A DNA stretch of 64,000 bases from Entoloma clypeatum (taxonomy: Eukaryota; Basidiomycota; Agaricomycetes; Agaricales; Entolomataceae): assembly GCA_963565915.1 (NCBI GenBank), contig OY751494.1:2356001-2420000 (forward strand), read 5' to 3'. Made by a program: the position numbers and the translations under genes. Every line of letters begins with the position of its first letter. The stretch's first letter is position 1. The notes under the pieces are model-generated. The model ran no database searches, was not told the DNA's origin, and was given only the letters and a program-made list of their open reading frames with translations. This document shows, piece by piece, positions 22,220 through 33,836 of this stretch.

Positions 22220-23249
22220 ATGTCGAAACCACTCGTCTTGTACTTCTACCCAACTCCCAATGGATATCAGCCCGCCGTCTTCCTCGAAGAGCTCAAAGCC
22301 GTCCACCCCGCAGTTGACTATGAGTGAGAACACACTGATCGCCTGCTTACCAGTTCCTCATCGACGCTTCCTAGGATCGAGAGGGTAGATATAAACAAGA
22401 ACCAGCAAAAGGCGATTTCTTCATCAAGTCCTAAAATCGTATACTTACAGAAATCTGCCCAGGAACCATGGTTCATCAAGATCAATCCGAATGGTCGAAT
22501 TCCTGCCCTCATCGACAACAATCGAGACAACTTCACGGTCTTTGAGACCGCCGCCATCTTGTTGTACTTGGCTAGCCACTATGACAAAGATCTCAAATTC
22601 TCCTTCGATCCTGTGAAGGAACCTAACGAATACAGCGAGGCGCTGCAATGGATCTTCTTTGTCGTGAGCCCTTGTTTTCGTCACACTGAAGCCCCCAGCA
22701 TTGATTTCTTATCCAGCATGGTGGTGTCGGGCCCATGCAAGGCCAAGGTGAGTTTGATCGACTGATATGCCTGCTCGATGTCATAATTTTACATACAGCC
22801 AATCACTTCCACCGATTTGCGCCCGAAGATATTCCTTATGGCAAGAAACGTATGTTCCGATCTGCCTGCTAAAGTGACAAGTTTTGACTGTCACCTCCAT
22901 AGGCTACACTGATGAAACCAAACGGCTCTATGGTGTTCTGGACCTTCGACTTGCAGACCGTGATTGGCTCGTCGGCCCAGGCAGAGGAAAATATAGTATT
23001 GTAGATATCAAGGCATTTCCATGGTGTGTACTTGATACTTTTTCCAGGAAATCTGGTTCTTACTGCGATTGTATCAGGGTCAAAATTCATGCTTTTGCTG
23101 GTATTGAAACACTTAATGAATGGCCGAATGTCAAAGTATAGCAACTCATCACATTTATAATGGTTTCATTGAAATATGTTTTGCAGGCCTGGTTGGAGCG
23201 GGCACTGGCAAGACCTGCAGTGCAAGCAGCCTTCGGACTTGGAAAGTAG
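22220..23249 (+). CDS. Glutathione S-transferase, Ure2p-like (copy 1)
   Basis: Cytosolic GST of the fungal Ure2p-like class. The N-terminal thioredoxin fold reads [16 protein letters not shown], then [14 protein letters not shown] and [18 protein letters not shown], which supply the glutathione-binding cis-Pro and Glu. The all-helical C-terminal domain has [38 protein letters not shown] and, at the end, [17 protein letters not shown]. About seven introns. It faces a second GST gene tail to tail (23629-24695). Confidence 0.88.
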
Positions 23250-23303
23250 AAATGAGGTACCGCGGTTGAATTTCTCGTGTACTATGTTCTATATGTACTA
23301 TTA

Positions 23304-23622
23304 GGGGAGTTCAATCTAGAATTGGCCGCTTTCGAGGTTGCTTTCGAGACCGAATAACGGTGTCTAGACTTGTCACACCGTCTTTATGTTGGCTTTTCAG
23401 CAGAAACATAGTTATCTATAGGAGGAATCTTTTAACTCATATTGGGGTCGTCCATGCCTTCCCTCAGCCGCGCTAAGTAGTAGGATCTGATCGATCAACA
23501 AGTTTTGAGCACCTCTGAGCTCATCGCCTCAAAACGAGCCGCGTGCTTTCGGGTGGATGAAAACAATGGAATTCGTTTTAACCCAAAGACTACTGATCAC
23601 GAAATCCTAGATTGAACTCCCC
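23304..23622. mobile_element. Short TIR element (MITE-like) with TA duplication
   Basis: A 319-bp segment is bounded by perfect 16-bp terminal inverted repeats, GGGGAGTTCAATCTAG at 23304-23319 and its reverse complement at 23607-23622. Each is flanked by TA (23302-23303 and 23623-23624). This matches a non-autonomous Tc1/mariner-type insertion. No coding frame lies inside. It fills the gap between the two GST genes and ends 6 bp from the stop of copy 2. No second copy occurs in this window. Confidence 0.6.
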
Positions 23623-23628
23623 TATTGG

Positions 23629-24695
23629 TTACAAGGCTATAGATTGTATAGCAGCCTGGACTCCAGGCCGGTTTAGCGACCTCGAAAGCCAAGCCTAGAA
23701 AAGCTTTCCATTAGAACTTTAGCTCGAAGAAGAGCAATGTTGACTGCACCTTGAGGCTCGGCCATTCATCCAAGTTTTCTATGCCAGCGCGCTTGTGAAG
23801 GCGGACCCTTGATAAATATGCAGAGGAGGTGAAGTCATAGCCAGATTACTGAAGATCTACTAACCATGGGATGATGCTGATATCTGCCACCGTGAAGCGC
23901 GGACCAATAAGGCAGTTGTGGTCCTTGACCACCTGATTCAGGACACTATACAATCTTCTCGTCTCATCATGGTATTCTTTGAGGCTTGAGCTCGGAGGCG
24001 AATCAAGGGATGCATGATGGATTCTCACTTTTCTTTCCGTATGGAACATCCACAGGCGCGTAGTGCAAGAAGAAATGCGCTGATGAATGTAAGAGCCAAT
24101 CACCGTGGTTGAAACGAGGTAGCCCACCTTGACCTTGCATGGGAGTCAGAGTGCCGTGCTTGCATTTGTGAGGGGTTGGATCAAACTGCCAAGTGAACAT
24201 TGGACCTCACACCAAAAAAGATCCATTGCAACATCAAACTGTATTCCCGAGGGAATTTACTCGCCTCGACGGAGAAGCGTTTCTGCCTGTCGTAGTTTTG
24301 CTCCAGGTATAGGAGAATGGCGGAGCTTTCGAAGATAGTGAAAGGCTGATCATACGAATGGTCTACAAGGACCGGGATACGTCCGGTTGGGTTCAGGGCG
24401 AGGAATGCGGGCTTCTGATGAAGGGTAAGAGGGATGAGTCGAATTGGCAACATACAGATTTTGAGGACCTTGTGTTCGCCCTGTTGTAGATTGACTCTCT
24501 CGATTCTGACGCGATTAGCGAGGGCCTGCTACGATTGATTCGGGCTCACTTATAGTCGAATGCTTTTGGGTCCACGAGCTTCAGTTCTTCAAGGTATATG
24601 GAGACCTTGAGCCCATTCGGCGACAAATGGTTGGTGTATAGAGTCAATTTTTTGGTCTCCAGTGCATGCTCTAGTTTTTTGGTGAGGTGATTCAT
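23629..24695 (-). CDS. Glutathione S-transferase, Ure2p-like (copy 2)
   Basis: Paralogue of the gene at 22220-23249. The start at 24695 gives [20 protein letters not shown], then [19 protein letters not shown]. After introns it continues [35 protein letters not shown] and LMLQWIFFG. The helical domain has [49 protein letters not shown], and a last exon [17 protein letters not shown]. The glutathione-site residues are retained. It diverges from the MCUR1-like gene with only 12 bp between the start codons. Confidence 0.88.
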
Positions 24696-24707
24696 ACCAG
24701 TAGATGG

Positions 24708-25813
24708 ATGATTACGACGACCGTCGTGACCTCCATGATCCCCCGAGCCATCCTCCGCCTCGCCGCCATAGACTTACATCCGTTGCGCTCAATAGCCCGC
24801 CGCACTCTTCACGCAGGGAACCAAATCACAGAGCCCTCTCAACCCCACGATCCAACTTCCATTTCATCCTCGAGTAACGCGTCCTCTCCCGGCCCAAGTT
24901 CTCCCTCTTTGAACCCTTCAACCCCACCAAACATATCTAATGTGCCGGCGGTAGCATCTTCACATATCCCGATATACTCTAGCCCTCCTTTCGATACCCA
25001 TGCGTTCTTCGCTGCCCTGGAAAAGACGTTCCCGACACCCACCGCGCGGAGTCTCATGCGTGCAACCTGCGCCCTACTTGTCGATCGTCTAGGAAAAGTG
25101 CGGCGGGAGGCACTGACCACAAAAGACCTCGAAAACGTGCGTACCGGACCAGACCTTTTAACCTCCCCCTTCACTTTCATTCTCATGCTTCTTATAGCAA
25201 GCCTACCTCTTTCGTGCCGCTTTGTCGGAGCTACGCGCCGAAATATCGCTCATGACCAAGAACGATTCCGCTGCCATCCGCACCGCGACCGCTGGACTTC
25301 GGAGAGAAGTTGACCGATTGGACGTCAAGATGAAAGAGGACATCACGACATTGAAGCATGAGTACGCGCACCACCTTTGCACGGAACACTTATATCTAAC
25401 ATTATTCATTCAGGATTCAGATGGACGTAGATAGCAGGAAGAACGAGGCGAAGTCGGATTTGAAACAACAAGACATTGCTATTGAGGTGGGTACAAGCGC
25501 TTGACCGAGATTTTCATCATCTATACGTCCTACACCGTCTCAGGAACTTCTCAATAAAGCCATCGTAAGCATTAGCGATCTTCGTACCTCTGTCGAGGAA
25601 ATCAAGTGGGAGAATATGCGGAAAGCCGTCGGTAAGCATGTCCACTATCGGCGTCTGCATTACCTCTCTCAAACCATTCTAGCAACCCTTGCCGCCTTTG
25701 TTGTCGTCATTGTGGTATCTATGGAGTTCCGTGCACAGCCCAATCCCAAGCCTTCTGTCTTTCATTCGGATACAAACCCGAGTTCATCGCCGGGAGAAAT
25801 CGTCTACTCATAA
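24708..25813 (+). CDS. DUF1640 (MCUR1/CCDC90, Put7-like) mitochondrial protein
   Basis: Inner mitochondrial membrane coiled-coil protein of the CCDC90/MCUR1 family, linked to calcium uniporter and proline metabolism in other organisms. A presequence-like N-terminus ([20 protein letters not shown]) is followed by a Ser/Pro-rich linker, then [18 protein letters not shown] and the coiled coil [35 protein letters not shown]. The C-terminus has one membrane helix ([14 protein letters not shown]). Five short introns. The ATG at 24708 was chosen; ATG 24704 is out of frame. Confidence 0.85.
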
Positions 25814-25984
25814 ATGGATCATCCACGTAACGAGACTTGGATGCAAGGGTATGTATCTCTTCCATTACATGGCATATTTTACACTAGGAGCAACATCTTT
25901 ATACCTCACCACCCGTCTAATAAGAATATACAGAACACAGTAGCCCCCGATTGTATCTAGACTAACTATTGTGCTTAATCCCTT

Positions 25985-26530
25985 TCAGACCGCCAATTTC
26001 TCCAACTTGGATGTCAGATTATCTGTGCTAGTGTCGTTTGATGCTAAATCCGCAGTAGTTGTGGTTGACGTTCGTTCAGTTGTCTTGCCATCGGGAGAAG
26101 CGGCTTTCCCGTTGTCGTCTGCCTCATCTTCCTCCCAATTTTCTGGCACCTCTTTATCCTCCTTCTTCTTCTCTCTGCGCTTGGCGTTCTTCTTCGCGGC
26201 TTTGCTCATAGGTTTGGCAACGGGAGGTGTGGATTGTGGCGGTGGTGCCCAACCGATGATGTGACCCTTGGGCAAAGTGTTTGCGTCCATCTGTGCTTGC
26301 TTCGTTCCCCTGAATCTGCGGACGTCTTCTTGAGGCGTAAAGCCTGGTCTGATTTTGAGCTGCTTTCGGACACTTTCGCAATTCAAACTCTGACCACCAT
26401 ATGTAGACTGAAGGGGGTTGGCTTACGATCCATCTGACCGCCTCGACTCCGGAATGACGCGCTCAAGGGTTTGTGGGTCTAGTGCGATCCCAGCAAGGGT
26501 CTTTTCTGGGTTGATAGGGGGCCTTGACAT
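25985..26530 (-). CDS. PYM: PYM (partner of Y14-Mago, WIBG), exon-junction recycling
   Basis: Small cytoplasmic ribosome-associated protein that disassembles exon-junction complexes. The N-terminal signature reads GIALDPQTLERVIPESRRSD, followed after one intron by VRKQLKIRPGFTPQEDVRRF, the Y14-Mago-binding segment. A basic stretch (SKAAKKNAKRREKKKEDK) and a Thr/Ser-rich tail follow. The intron acceptor gcgaaag gives the best family match. It diverges from GPN3, with 98 bp between the starts. Presence of PYM fits the intron-rich genome. Confidence 0.9.
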
Positions 26531-26628
26531 TGGGATAACAGTGAAAGCTGCTGCTGCACGTCAGAGCGATCGATGACCATCTGTGTCATACCTTATCTAA
26601 TCGATACCAACCTTCCTCCTCAACTCCA

Positions 26629-27846
26629 ATGCGCTACGCTGTCCTGGTCACAGGTCCAGCCGGGGCTGGGAAATCAACGTTTTCTACCTCTTTCATGACT
26701 CACCTCCAAGCATCTCGCCGAACTGGCCATTTAGTCAACCTCGATCCTGCCGCATCTGACTCTAGCTTCGACTACGAACCAGCGATTGACATAAAAAACC
26801 TGGTGAGCCTAGAGGACGTGATGACCGAGCTAGGGTACGGCCCAAATGGAGGGCTCGTATATTGCTTCGAGTGAGTGAGTGAGTCAACACGACGACATTC
26901 TATTGGCCCGCATAGCTAATTCCCCGCTTCTAGATATCTTCTCCAGAATATGGATTGGCTAGACGAGGAGCTTGGTGGCTTTGAAGACGATTATCTCATT
27001 ATCGATTGTCCAGGTCAATTGGCTAGTTTGGTCGCGTTGCACTCATATTCACCCATACGAGCAGGCCAAATCGAGCTATACACTCACCACCCCTTCTTGC
27101 CCACCCTCGTCCAACATCTATCCAGGATGGGTATACGAGTATGCGCCGTGTACCTGATCGAGTCACAGTTTATGGAGGACCGATACAAGTTTTTCAGGTA
27201 CGCTCAGACGGTTATGGATACTCTCCATCATGACCCACTACGTCTATGCAGTGGCGTCTTGTCGGCCATGTCTGCCATGGTAAACCTGGAAATCCCCTGG
27301 ATCAATATCATGTCGAAAATGGATTTGGTGACGTCAAATTCCGAAGAGCCTTCTCGCGGTGCAAGGAATGGTATTCGAGGCCGGAAAAACATTGCTAGGT
27401 ATGTATATCGCGGGCCGTCGTCGCTCACAACCAAGATTCTGTGCTCACGCCAACTCTTTCAGATACCTGGATCCCGACCCGTTATTACTTGCGACAAGCC
27501 ATGGTCAGGAACCTAATCCATCCAACCCGAGGTTTCATGCCCTCAACCAAGCTATTGTGCAGCTGGTAGGGTCATGACATCCGTCGTCGACCTTTCGCCT
27601 TTTATAACCACCATCCCTCCTAGATTGAGGATCATCCTTTGGTTTCTTTTCTACCCTTGGATCTCACCAATCCCGACTCACTAGCAACGGTGATAAGTCA
27701 TATTGACTATACAATGCAGTACGGAGAGGACGAAGAGCCCAAAGAAGTACGTCAACTCTTATCCGAGGTCGTACGGTATTATCGGGCTGAACTAATATTT
27801 TTCGTAGCCTGCTGATATGGATGAAGGAGATTTTCAAGAGGAATAG
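26629..27846 (+). CDS. GPN3: GPN-loop GTPase 3 (Gpn3)
   Basis: Small GTPase that, with Gpn1, supports RNA polymerase II assembly and nuclear import. The P-loop is [18 protein letters not shown]; switch region [18 protein letters not shown]; the diagnostic GPN loop [10 protein letters not shown]; the G3 region [15 protein letters not shown], restored by an intron; and the specificity segment MSKMDLVT. The C-terminus is acidic ([21 protein letters not shown] split by an intron). Six or so introns. The first donor lies in a GTGA tandem run. Stop TAG at 27844. Confidence 0.94.
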
Positions 27847-27994
27847 AGGAAAACATCGTCAGCACTAGTTCATTTAAGTACTGTACTGTATATCAGCAAA
27901 ATATACTACAGTACACTGTCCTTTTTTTCACGTGAAGATCTGATGGAGCATCCAATGTACGAAGTTGACGTAGGGAGTCCATTCTCACACAGTA

Positions 27995-28479
27995 ATGGCT
28001 GTTTACTATCCTCCCCAAGGTTCTCAAATACAGCCCGTCGTCTACACCGCCAATTCACATCATGATCACGGTTACCACCCAACACAATACTCTGCGTCCT
28101 ATGCTCAACCTGGCGTTCAATATGTCCCCTCTTACTCTCACTCTGGCCATGTCTATGCAGCGCCCCAAGTGGTAACATCCACTGCTGCCCCCCAGGTCAT
28201 TATGGTATGTCCCATTTTTGTTAGGTTGTGCTCAGATTCTCATCTTGCTTCAAGCAACCTGGTTACAATGGTAGCCACCACCACCACCACCAGCCATACC
28301 ATCTCTCCTTCGGCGAACGTCTAAGACGTTTTTTCGGGTTGGCTCCTCGCGGGCCCTTCAAATACAGACACAATAAAGGCACTTGGGGATTCATGGGATT
28401 TTCTCGAAGACCACGTTATACGGATGCCTATACAGGCGCAGAAGTAGACAGGAAAGGACGACCTGTGTACAGGGTTTGA
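27995..28479 (+). CDS. Small conserved basidiomycete protein, function unknown
   Basis: Two exons, one intron (gtatgt...ttcaag, about 28205-28256), giving about 145 residues. The N-terminal half is rich in Tyr, Gln, Pro and His, with a pentahistidine (SHHHHHQPY), and looks disordered. The C-terminal half is compact and basic: LSFGERLRRFFGLAPR, GTWGFMGFSRRPRYTD and EVDRKGRPVYRV. I do not recognise a named domain. The pattern, a low-complexity head and a short Arg/Tyr-rich conserved tail, suggests a binding module rather than an enzyme. A role is not inferable. Confidence 0.65.
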
Positions 28480-28685
28480 ACATGGCGTGACCATCTTCAA
28501 ATTTATGACCATTTTCAAATTTACGTGAAGTACGATTTCATGACTTTTCTTGCCCCGTGCTTAGTTAGGTGTGGAAGTATAATATACTGTATTGTGCATA
28601 CATTGCGCGCATCACTGATCAAGAATGAAATCCAAGTAATGTGGCCAGTTAGTGAATACTCTAAAAAACCCAAGGGTTGGATGAA

Positions 28686-31600
28686 TCAATTTTCAGTTTG
28701 AGGGCTGGTGGCGCGTTTCATTTCCTGAGCTTCCATCCACAATCGAATGTGGTTCAAGATGCCAGCAACAATATCGGTGACGTTTTTGCGGGCTCGCGCC
28801 TGAGAAGGATCAACGCGAGTATCTTCCCAAAGAACGGATAAGTTGACCTCAATCTACGCAAGAACATCATTTCCCTGTCAGAACGGGGTGCTGATCACGC
28901 ACCTTTTTGGCAAGTTCCTCCAATGCATCATCAAGGGCTTCCCCAACAGCTTCAGCTGCTTTTGTCAAGCGCTCCATTACGACATCGGCGCCGTCTTCAA
29001 AAATATCATCTTTGCACTGCTCTATGTATGTCCTGAAAATCATCTAAGAGAACAATGAATAATGTCCATTCGTTCAAAGGAGAAGCTACCTTTTGACGGG
29101 CAACACTTCCTGTTCCTCTCTCTTCCATTGCACGATCATAGCCATCTACAAGCTGCGCTTGGATATGTGGCGCCATGCACCTCGAAACCTCCTTTTGCTG
29201 ATTATTCATCGTTTCCTTCACGACATCCATCGTTTTCTTCAGAGCAACACGGGCTTCGTCAAGACACCGACCACCTTGCATTTTGGTGGAATCCTTCAGA
29301 CCCAGCGCAGCCGAATCCTCAACATCCTCCAGCAGTTTGTTGATGGCTTTCGTTGCACCGGCTTCGAAGGGTGCAAATAAATCGAGTTCGAAGACTTTAC
29401 CCCAAGAATGGGCAATATTTCTTGTGAATGGATTTATCAATTCCACGTTGAGATCCCGACGCCATGTTCCGTGTCGGCGAAGTGCTGTTATAAGCCGTAA
29501 GAAAACATTTCATGCATCATCGGGAACACTCACTCGCTCGATAAGTGCTCCAGTGCATAGAAGCTGCAAATTCGTCTGATGTGGACAAGGCAGAAGAAGC
29601 AGCCTAGGATGGGGATTGAACGATTTCCATCCTGTCAAGAGACAATGTGACATACGTTGGTTGCCCCGACTTTACACTTATCTTCCAAACCATCCTTGAA
29701 ACATTCCTGGAGGTCCTTGACACATCGATCGGTCAACTGGCTGAACTCCTGCATGTGGTTCGGAAAAATGAGTAGGACGGAGACGTGCTGAACGGCCAAA
29801 ACCGACCAATGCGAGTCGCGGTATGATGCCCGTTGCTTGCCCGTACTCATTCACTTTCAACGCCTTTTTGTTCATGGAGTATAAGGATGTACCGAGAACA
29901 CCAAAGCCACCCAGGATCGCGTTGATATTGCCCACAGGATCTGAAGAGGTGGCCCATGCTCCATAGCGGCCACCACCATCCGAATCTTCATCCGAGTCAT
30001 GACTGTCAATATTCCCCGACTCCCATTTTTCCCGCAACGCATCACGATCAACCGCGGTAATGTCTCCGATCCCCTTAACATATGATTGAACCGATGTTGC
30101 GAAAGTCATAAGGTGAGCCAAAAAGGTCCTCGTAGCACGTTCACGAGAAGAAACAGTCAATTGATGGCACCATTGTTGAAGGTCTGGTATGCCTGTATCT
30201 TTAGCGTTGGAGAAACAGGTGGACTCGCCGTCGCCTTTCACTTGACCTGCAGCAATTTTAAGCCGGAAGCAAAATGGATTAACAGAAGCGCAAACCTTTC
30301 AGCCTGACATAATCACGGCTGGAGCATGTGAAGACTGGAAGGTCGATAGCATCGTAATCTGATAGTCCTACGTGAGTCATGAGAAATGGCAGCAAATGGT
30401 GGACATGCCTCTAATATTCTGTGCCGGGTTGAAGTTATCAGGATCACGCTCCTCTGCCGCAGCATCTGTAAAGGTGTAAAGCATTTGGAATGGGAAATCA
30501 GAGCCTTTGTAGAAGCAGTGTACCGTCGAGGTCCTTCAACCCAACTCTAAAATCTTCCTTCAAAACGTCACGAGAGAACTGACAAATTATGAGGTGGGAT
30601 CCAGAGGCAAAAAAGGCACGAGCCACATACATCAGATCTTTTTAACGAACAGAACCTATTTTTTTCCTTTTGTCCCTTCGCTCCGTTCTTCTTTAAGCTA
30701 GAAAGATGGTCAGTCGCTTCTTTTCTTTGCTTTCGAGCCTCTGCGAGGCGTGCGCGGGCTGCTTTGATGGCTTCTCTCGTTTCCTTGATTTTCCCCTCGA
30801 GGTACTCTGTGGTGATTTCACTTTCCTCGGCATCATCTGAACCAGCTTCTGAACCAGAGGCAGGCTCGTCTAATTCGTTGCTTGAGATACTCTCCTCGTC
30901 AGAATCCTTGTCGCTGAAACTATCGCTGTCCGAATGGCTTGAATCATCGTCAGAAGCCAAATCAGAAGCCATGGATTCGTCCTCATCGTCGACTGGTTCG
31001 CTACGGCGCCTCTTAGACGACCCTTTTTTACCGTCACGAGTATTTTTCCTTTTCTTGGTGCTAGCTTTCTTGGTGACCTTTCCGTTTGCGGTCAGACGAC
31101 GCGTAAAAGGCTTTCCATCCTGCAAGGCTGCAAGATGTTCTTCGTATTCGCAAGAAAATCTGCGGATGATGTCTAATTCTTTAACAATGGCTGGTGGAAC
31201 AGTCAATCAAATGTCAAGTATTCATCAATGAGATGCAACCTTTTGCCTCTTTGTCCGCCGTACTCTTCGTTTTGTTCCACTCTGACGTTTCCTCAGTATA
31301 CTGATCGAGACGGGCTTCGATCTCTTCTAGCTCTGGGTCATCCTCCAAGTGGAGAGCGCATATAACCTCAGAACAGGAAACATCATCACATTTACTGGCT
31401 GGACGAAAGTCAGATTTGATAAATTGAACAAATGGAATGGTATCCTGACCAATGAAGGTAATGGTGTGATCATCGTAGCTGTAATTGTATTATCAGCATG
31501 ACGATGGTGTTAACAAAACCTGAGGACTCTCACTTTCCATCTGAAATAAAGGATTGTTGATCAGAATAGAAAGCCAGCTAAAAAAAACGGCAGATGAATA

Positions 31601-33552
31601 TCTTACCCACTAGAAATAGTATGCATGATCATTAAATCACACGGAATATCATTATCTGGTTACTCACTCATCAATTGCATTTTGAACGCATCACCCAACA
31701 AGTCTAAACATAAATGGTGTGGGTCAAATATTCGTTAGATGAGCGCACAAAATGACATACCTCTTGCCGTTTTATCGTCGACGGCCCTTGTGATGGGAGC
31801 TAAAATCCAAATGCAATCGCACTTCTTCATATAATCCTTCGCAATGTTGTTTCGAGCAGCATTGGCATCGGCCACACCTGAGGATTCCAGTGAGTGCACA
31901 ACACTCTTCCTTGAGTTGGTCTCAAGTACCCGGAAGATCGACTAGGACGGCGCCACTAGAGAGAGCCGCAGACGAGCACCTGACGTTGACTTGCCGAATA
32001 AGAGGCCATAGGGCGGGGGCATCTTGATCTGCCTTGCTAGTGTCTTGCTTTTTGCTCGTCCCCGCAGCTTGTCTAACCTTGTCCATAAGGCTCTTCTCCT
32101 TTTGTTTCTTCTTGTCCTTCTTGTCCCCACGTTTCTGATCCTTGGAGTCGATGTATTTGCTAATCTCTTTCGCAAAAATCTTGGAATCCTGTGCGACAAT
32201 TTTTTTAGTAGTTCCCAAGATCTTGGCAATGTCTATTTCACAGATTGTCAAATCATGTAACGCGTGCAGAGAATATCACAGACTGGGGTCTCGATCAATT
32301 ATTTGGTTGGCGGTCATGGCGACAATTTGTTCCTGCAAAAGTGAAGGATAGACGGCGTGGACCTGACGTTGGAATGAGCATACCATAACAAAGCATCGGA
32401 ACAAGAAACCACCTTCTGCCATGCAACGCCAGCATCGCTCTTGAGATCGGTGCTACGTTTGAGATTACCGTCTTCGTCCACTAGATCGGTTAAGAGGATG
32501 GCTAGCTCAGCCTTCCATTCGGCTTCAGACAAGAATGAAACGTCTGCATCAATGGTGGACTTCTTGTGATAGCCAATCTCGGTGACAACAGCGGTACAGG
32601 CTAATACAGTAATCAGTGATGAGATCAAGACACAGGCCGTAATAATCTACCGCGCATTCCACTCGTTGGGACGATATTGTCTGCAAAAATATACATCAAG
32701 GCCGTGCATTTTTTACCATGATTTGTAGTAGTATCACTTACCGTCCAGAATGGCATTCAAAATGGAGGATTTTCCTGCTCCAGTGGCTGAAATGTCTATT
32801 AGTTAACGTGGGGTCCAAAGCAAACGACCTCCTGACCTCCACATACAGCAATCAATGTAGTAGGGGCCGCTTGGCCCCGAAGACTTAAAAAAAAACAATC
32901 AATATATCTTGTTGATTTCCGCATAGAAAGGGCGTGGTGTACTTGTCAATTTCTCGTGCCCAAACCTCCTGTCGAAGTTTGCTCCCCAACTGCAATTGCT
33001 TCAAGCTGGTTGTGATGGTTTTTACCATACCCAGTCCTTCTTTCAACGCGTCTTCTGGCGTGTACGCAATTTGATTAGCAGAATCGTACATTGTGAAGTA
33101 CGTTGGTTTCAACGGCTCGGGGACCGATGTAATATTCGCGTCTTGCATAATCAGGTCTTCTTGTTTTGCAATTGAGCCCGAGTTGTCGTTCTGTAGATTC
33201 GCTTCGGTTTGGAGGTTCAAACCAGTACCCATGCCATTTTGAATGTATGACGGAACCGGAAGCCCCCTCTCGAGGAACTGGCTGATATTAGGAACATATT
33301 GACGCGTCGCATTATGCACTAGGGCACGTACGACGCGAGCTGCATCACTGGGCTCTAGTTTGAGCTTTTCGGGTGTGTTAACGGTATTCCCTTGATTTGA
33401 TGAGTCCAAACGCTGCAAAGGAGTCAAGACCGTGTCTCGTGGTTCTGATTTTACCGCGATAGACTGGAGTTGATGTCACAGATACGATAAACGCGTCGAT
33501 AATCAAAACTCACGGCAGAGTTGCCCATGTTGGGGTTTTCCTTGTAGCTCAT
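28686..33552 (-). CDS. Large dynamin-like GTPase, SLIP-GC (NUGGC)-like
   Basis: Very intron-rich gene. The N-terminus starts MSYKENPNMGNSA. The GTPase domain has P-loop VCGATGAGKSSILNAILD, interrupted by an intron inside it, then a Thr-containing switch (VPTSGMRACTAVVTEIG) and G3 VLVDLPGVADANAARNN. A lysine-rich insertion (KRGDKKDKKKQKEK) and, later, a basic then Ser/Asp-rich acidic region (about 30760-31110) break the domain. Long helical segments follow (RERATRTFLAHLMTFATSV, AFEAGATKAINKLLEDVE-like). The family is related to vertebrate nuclear GTPase SLIP-GC; the fungal function is unknown. The exact exon map in 31.2-32.9 kb, where exons are tiny, is uncertain. Confidence 0.75.
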
Positions 33553-33836
33553 TACTCCCGGGAGGTAGAAGAAGGGCGGCAAGAAAGGATGATGGGGAGT
33601 GGGGGTAAGTTTTGGAGACCAACCAAACAATAGCAAAGTACGCGTTCCAATTAGCAAATGCGACCGTGACAGCAACGTGACAGGACGCGTTTGAATTCTT
33701 GGAAGAACTTTCCGAGAGCAAACATTTTTTCCCCTGGACATTGCAAATCCCAGAAATAAAAAGGCACTGCATGGACTGCATCAACACGAACTTCAAAAGC
33801 CGCTCTACTCCAAAGGATGTCTTTCTTCTTCACCTA

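Noticed and set aside
23328..23689. A second inverted repeat (GCTTTCGAGGTTGC / GCGACCTCGAAAGC)
   Set aside because: The right arm lies in the last coding exon of GST copy 2 (LSRSLN) and outside the TIR element, and the match is imperfect; treated as chance.
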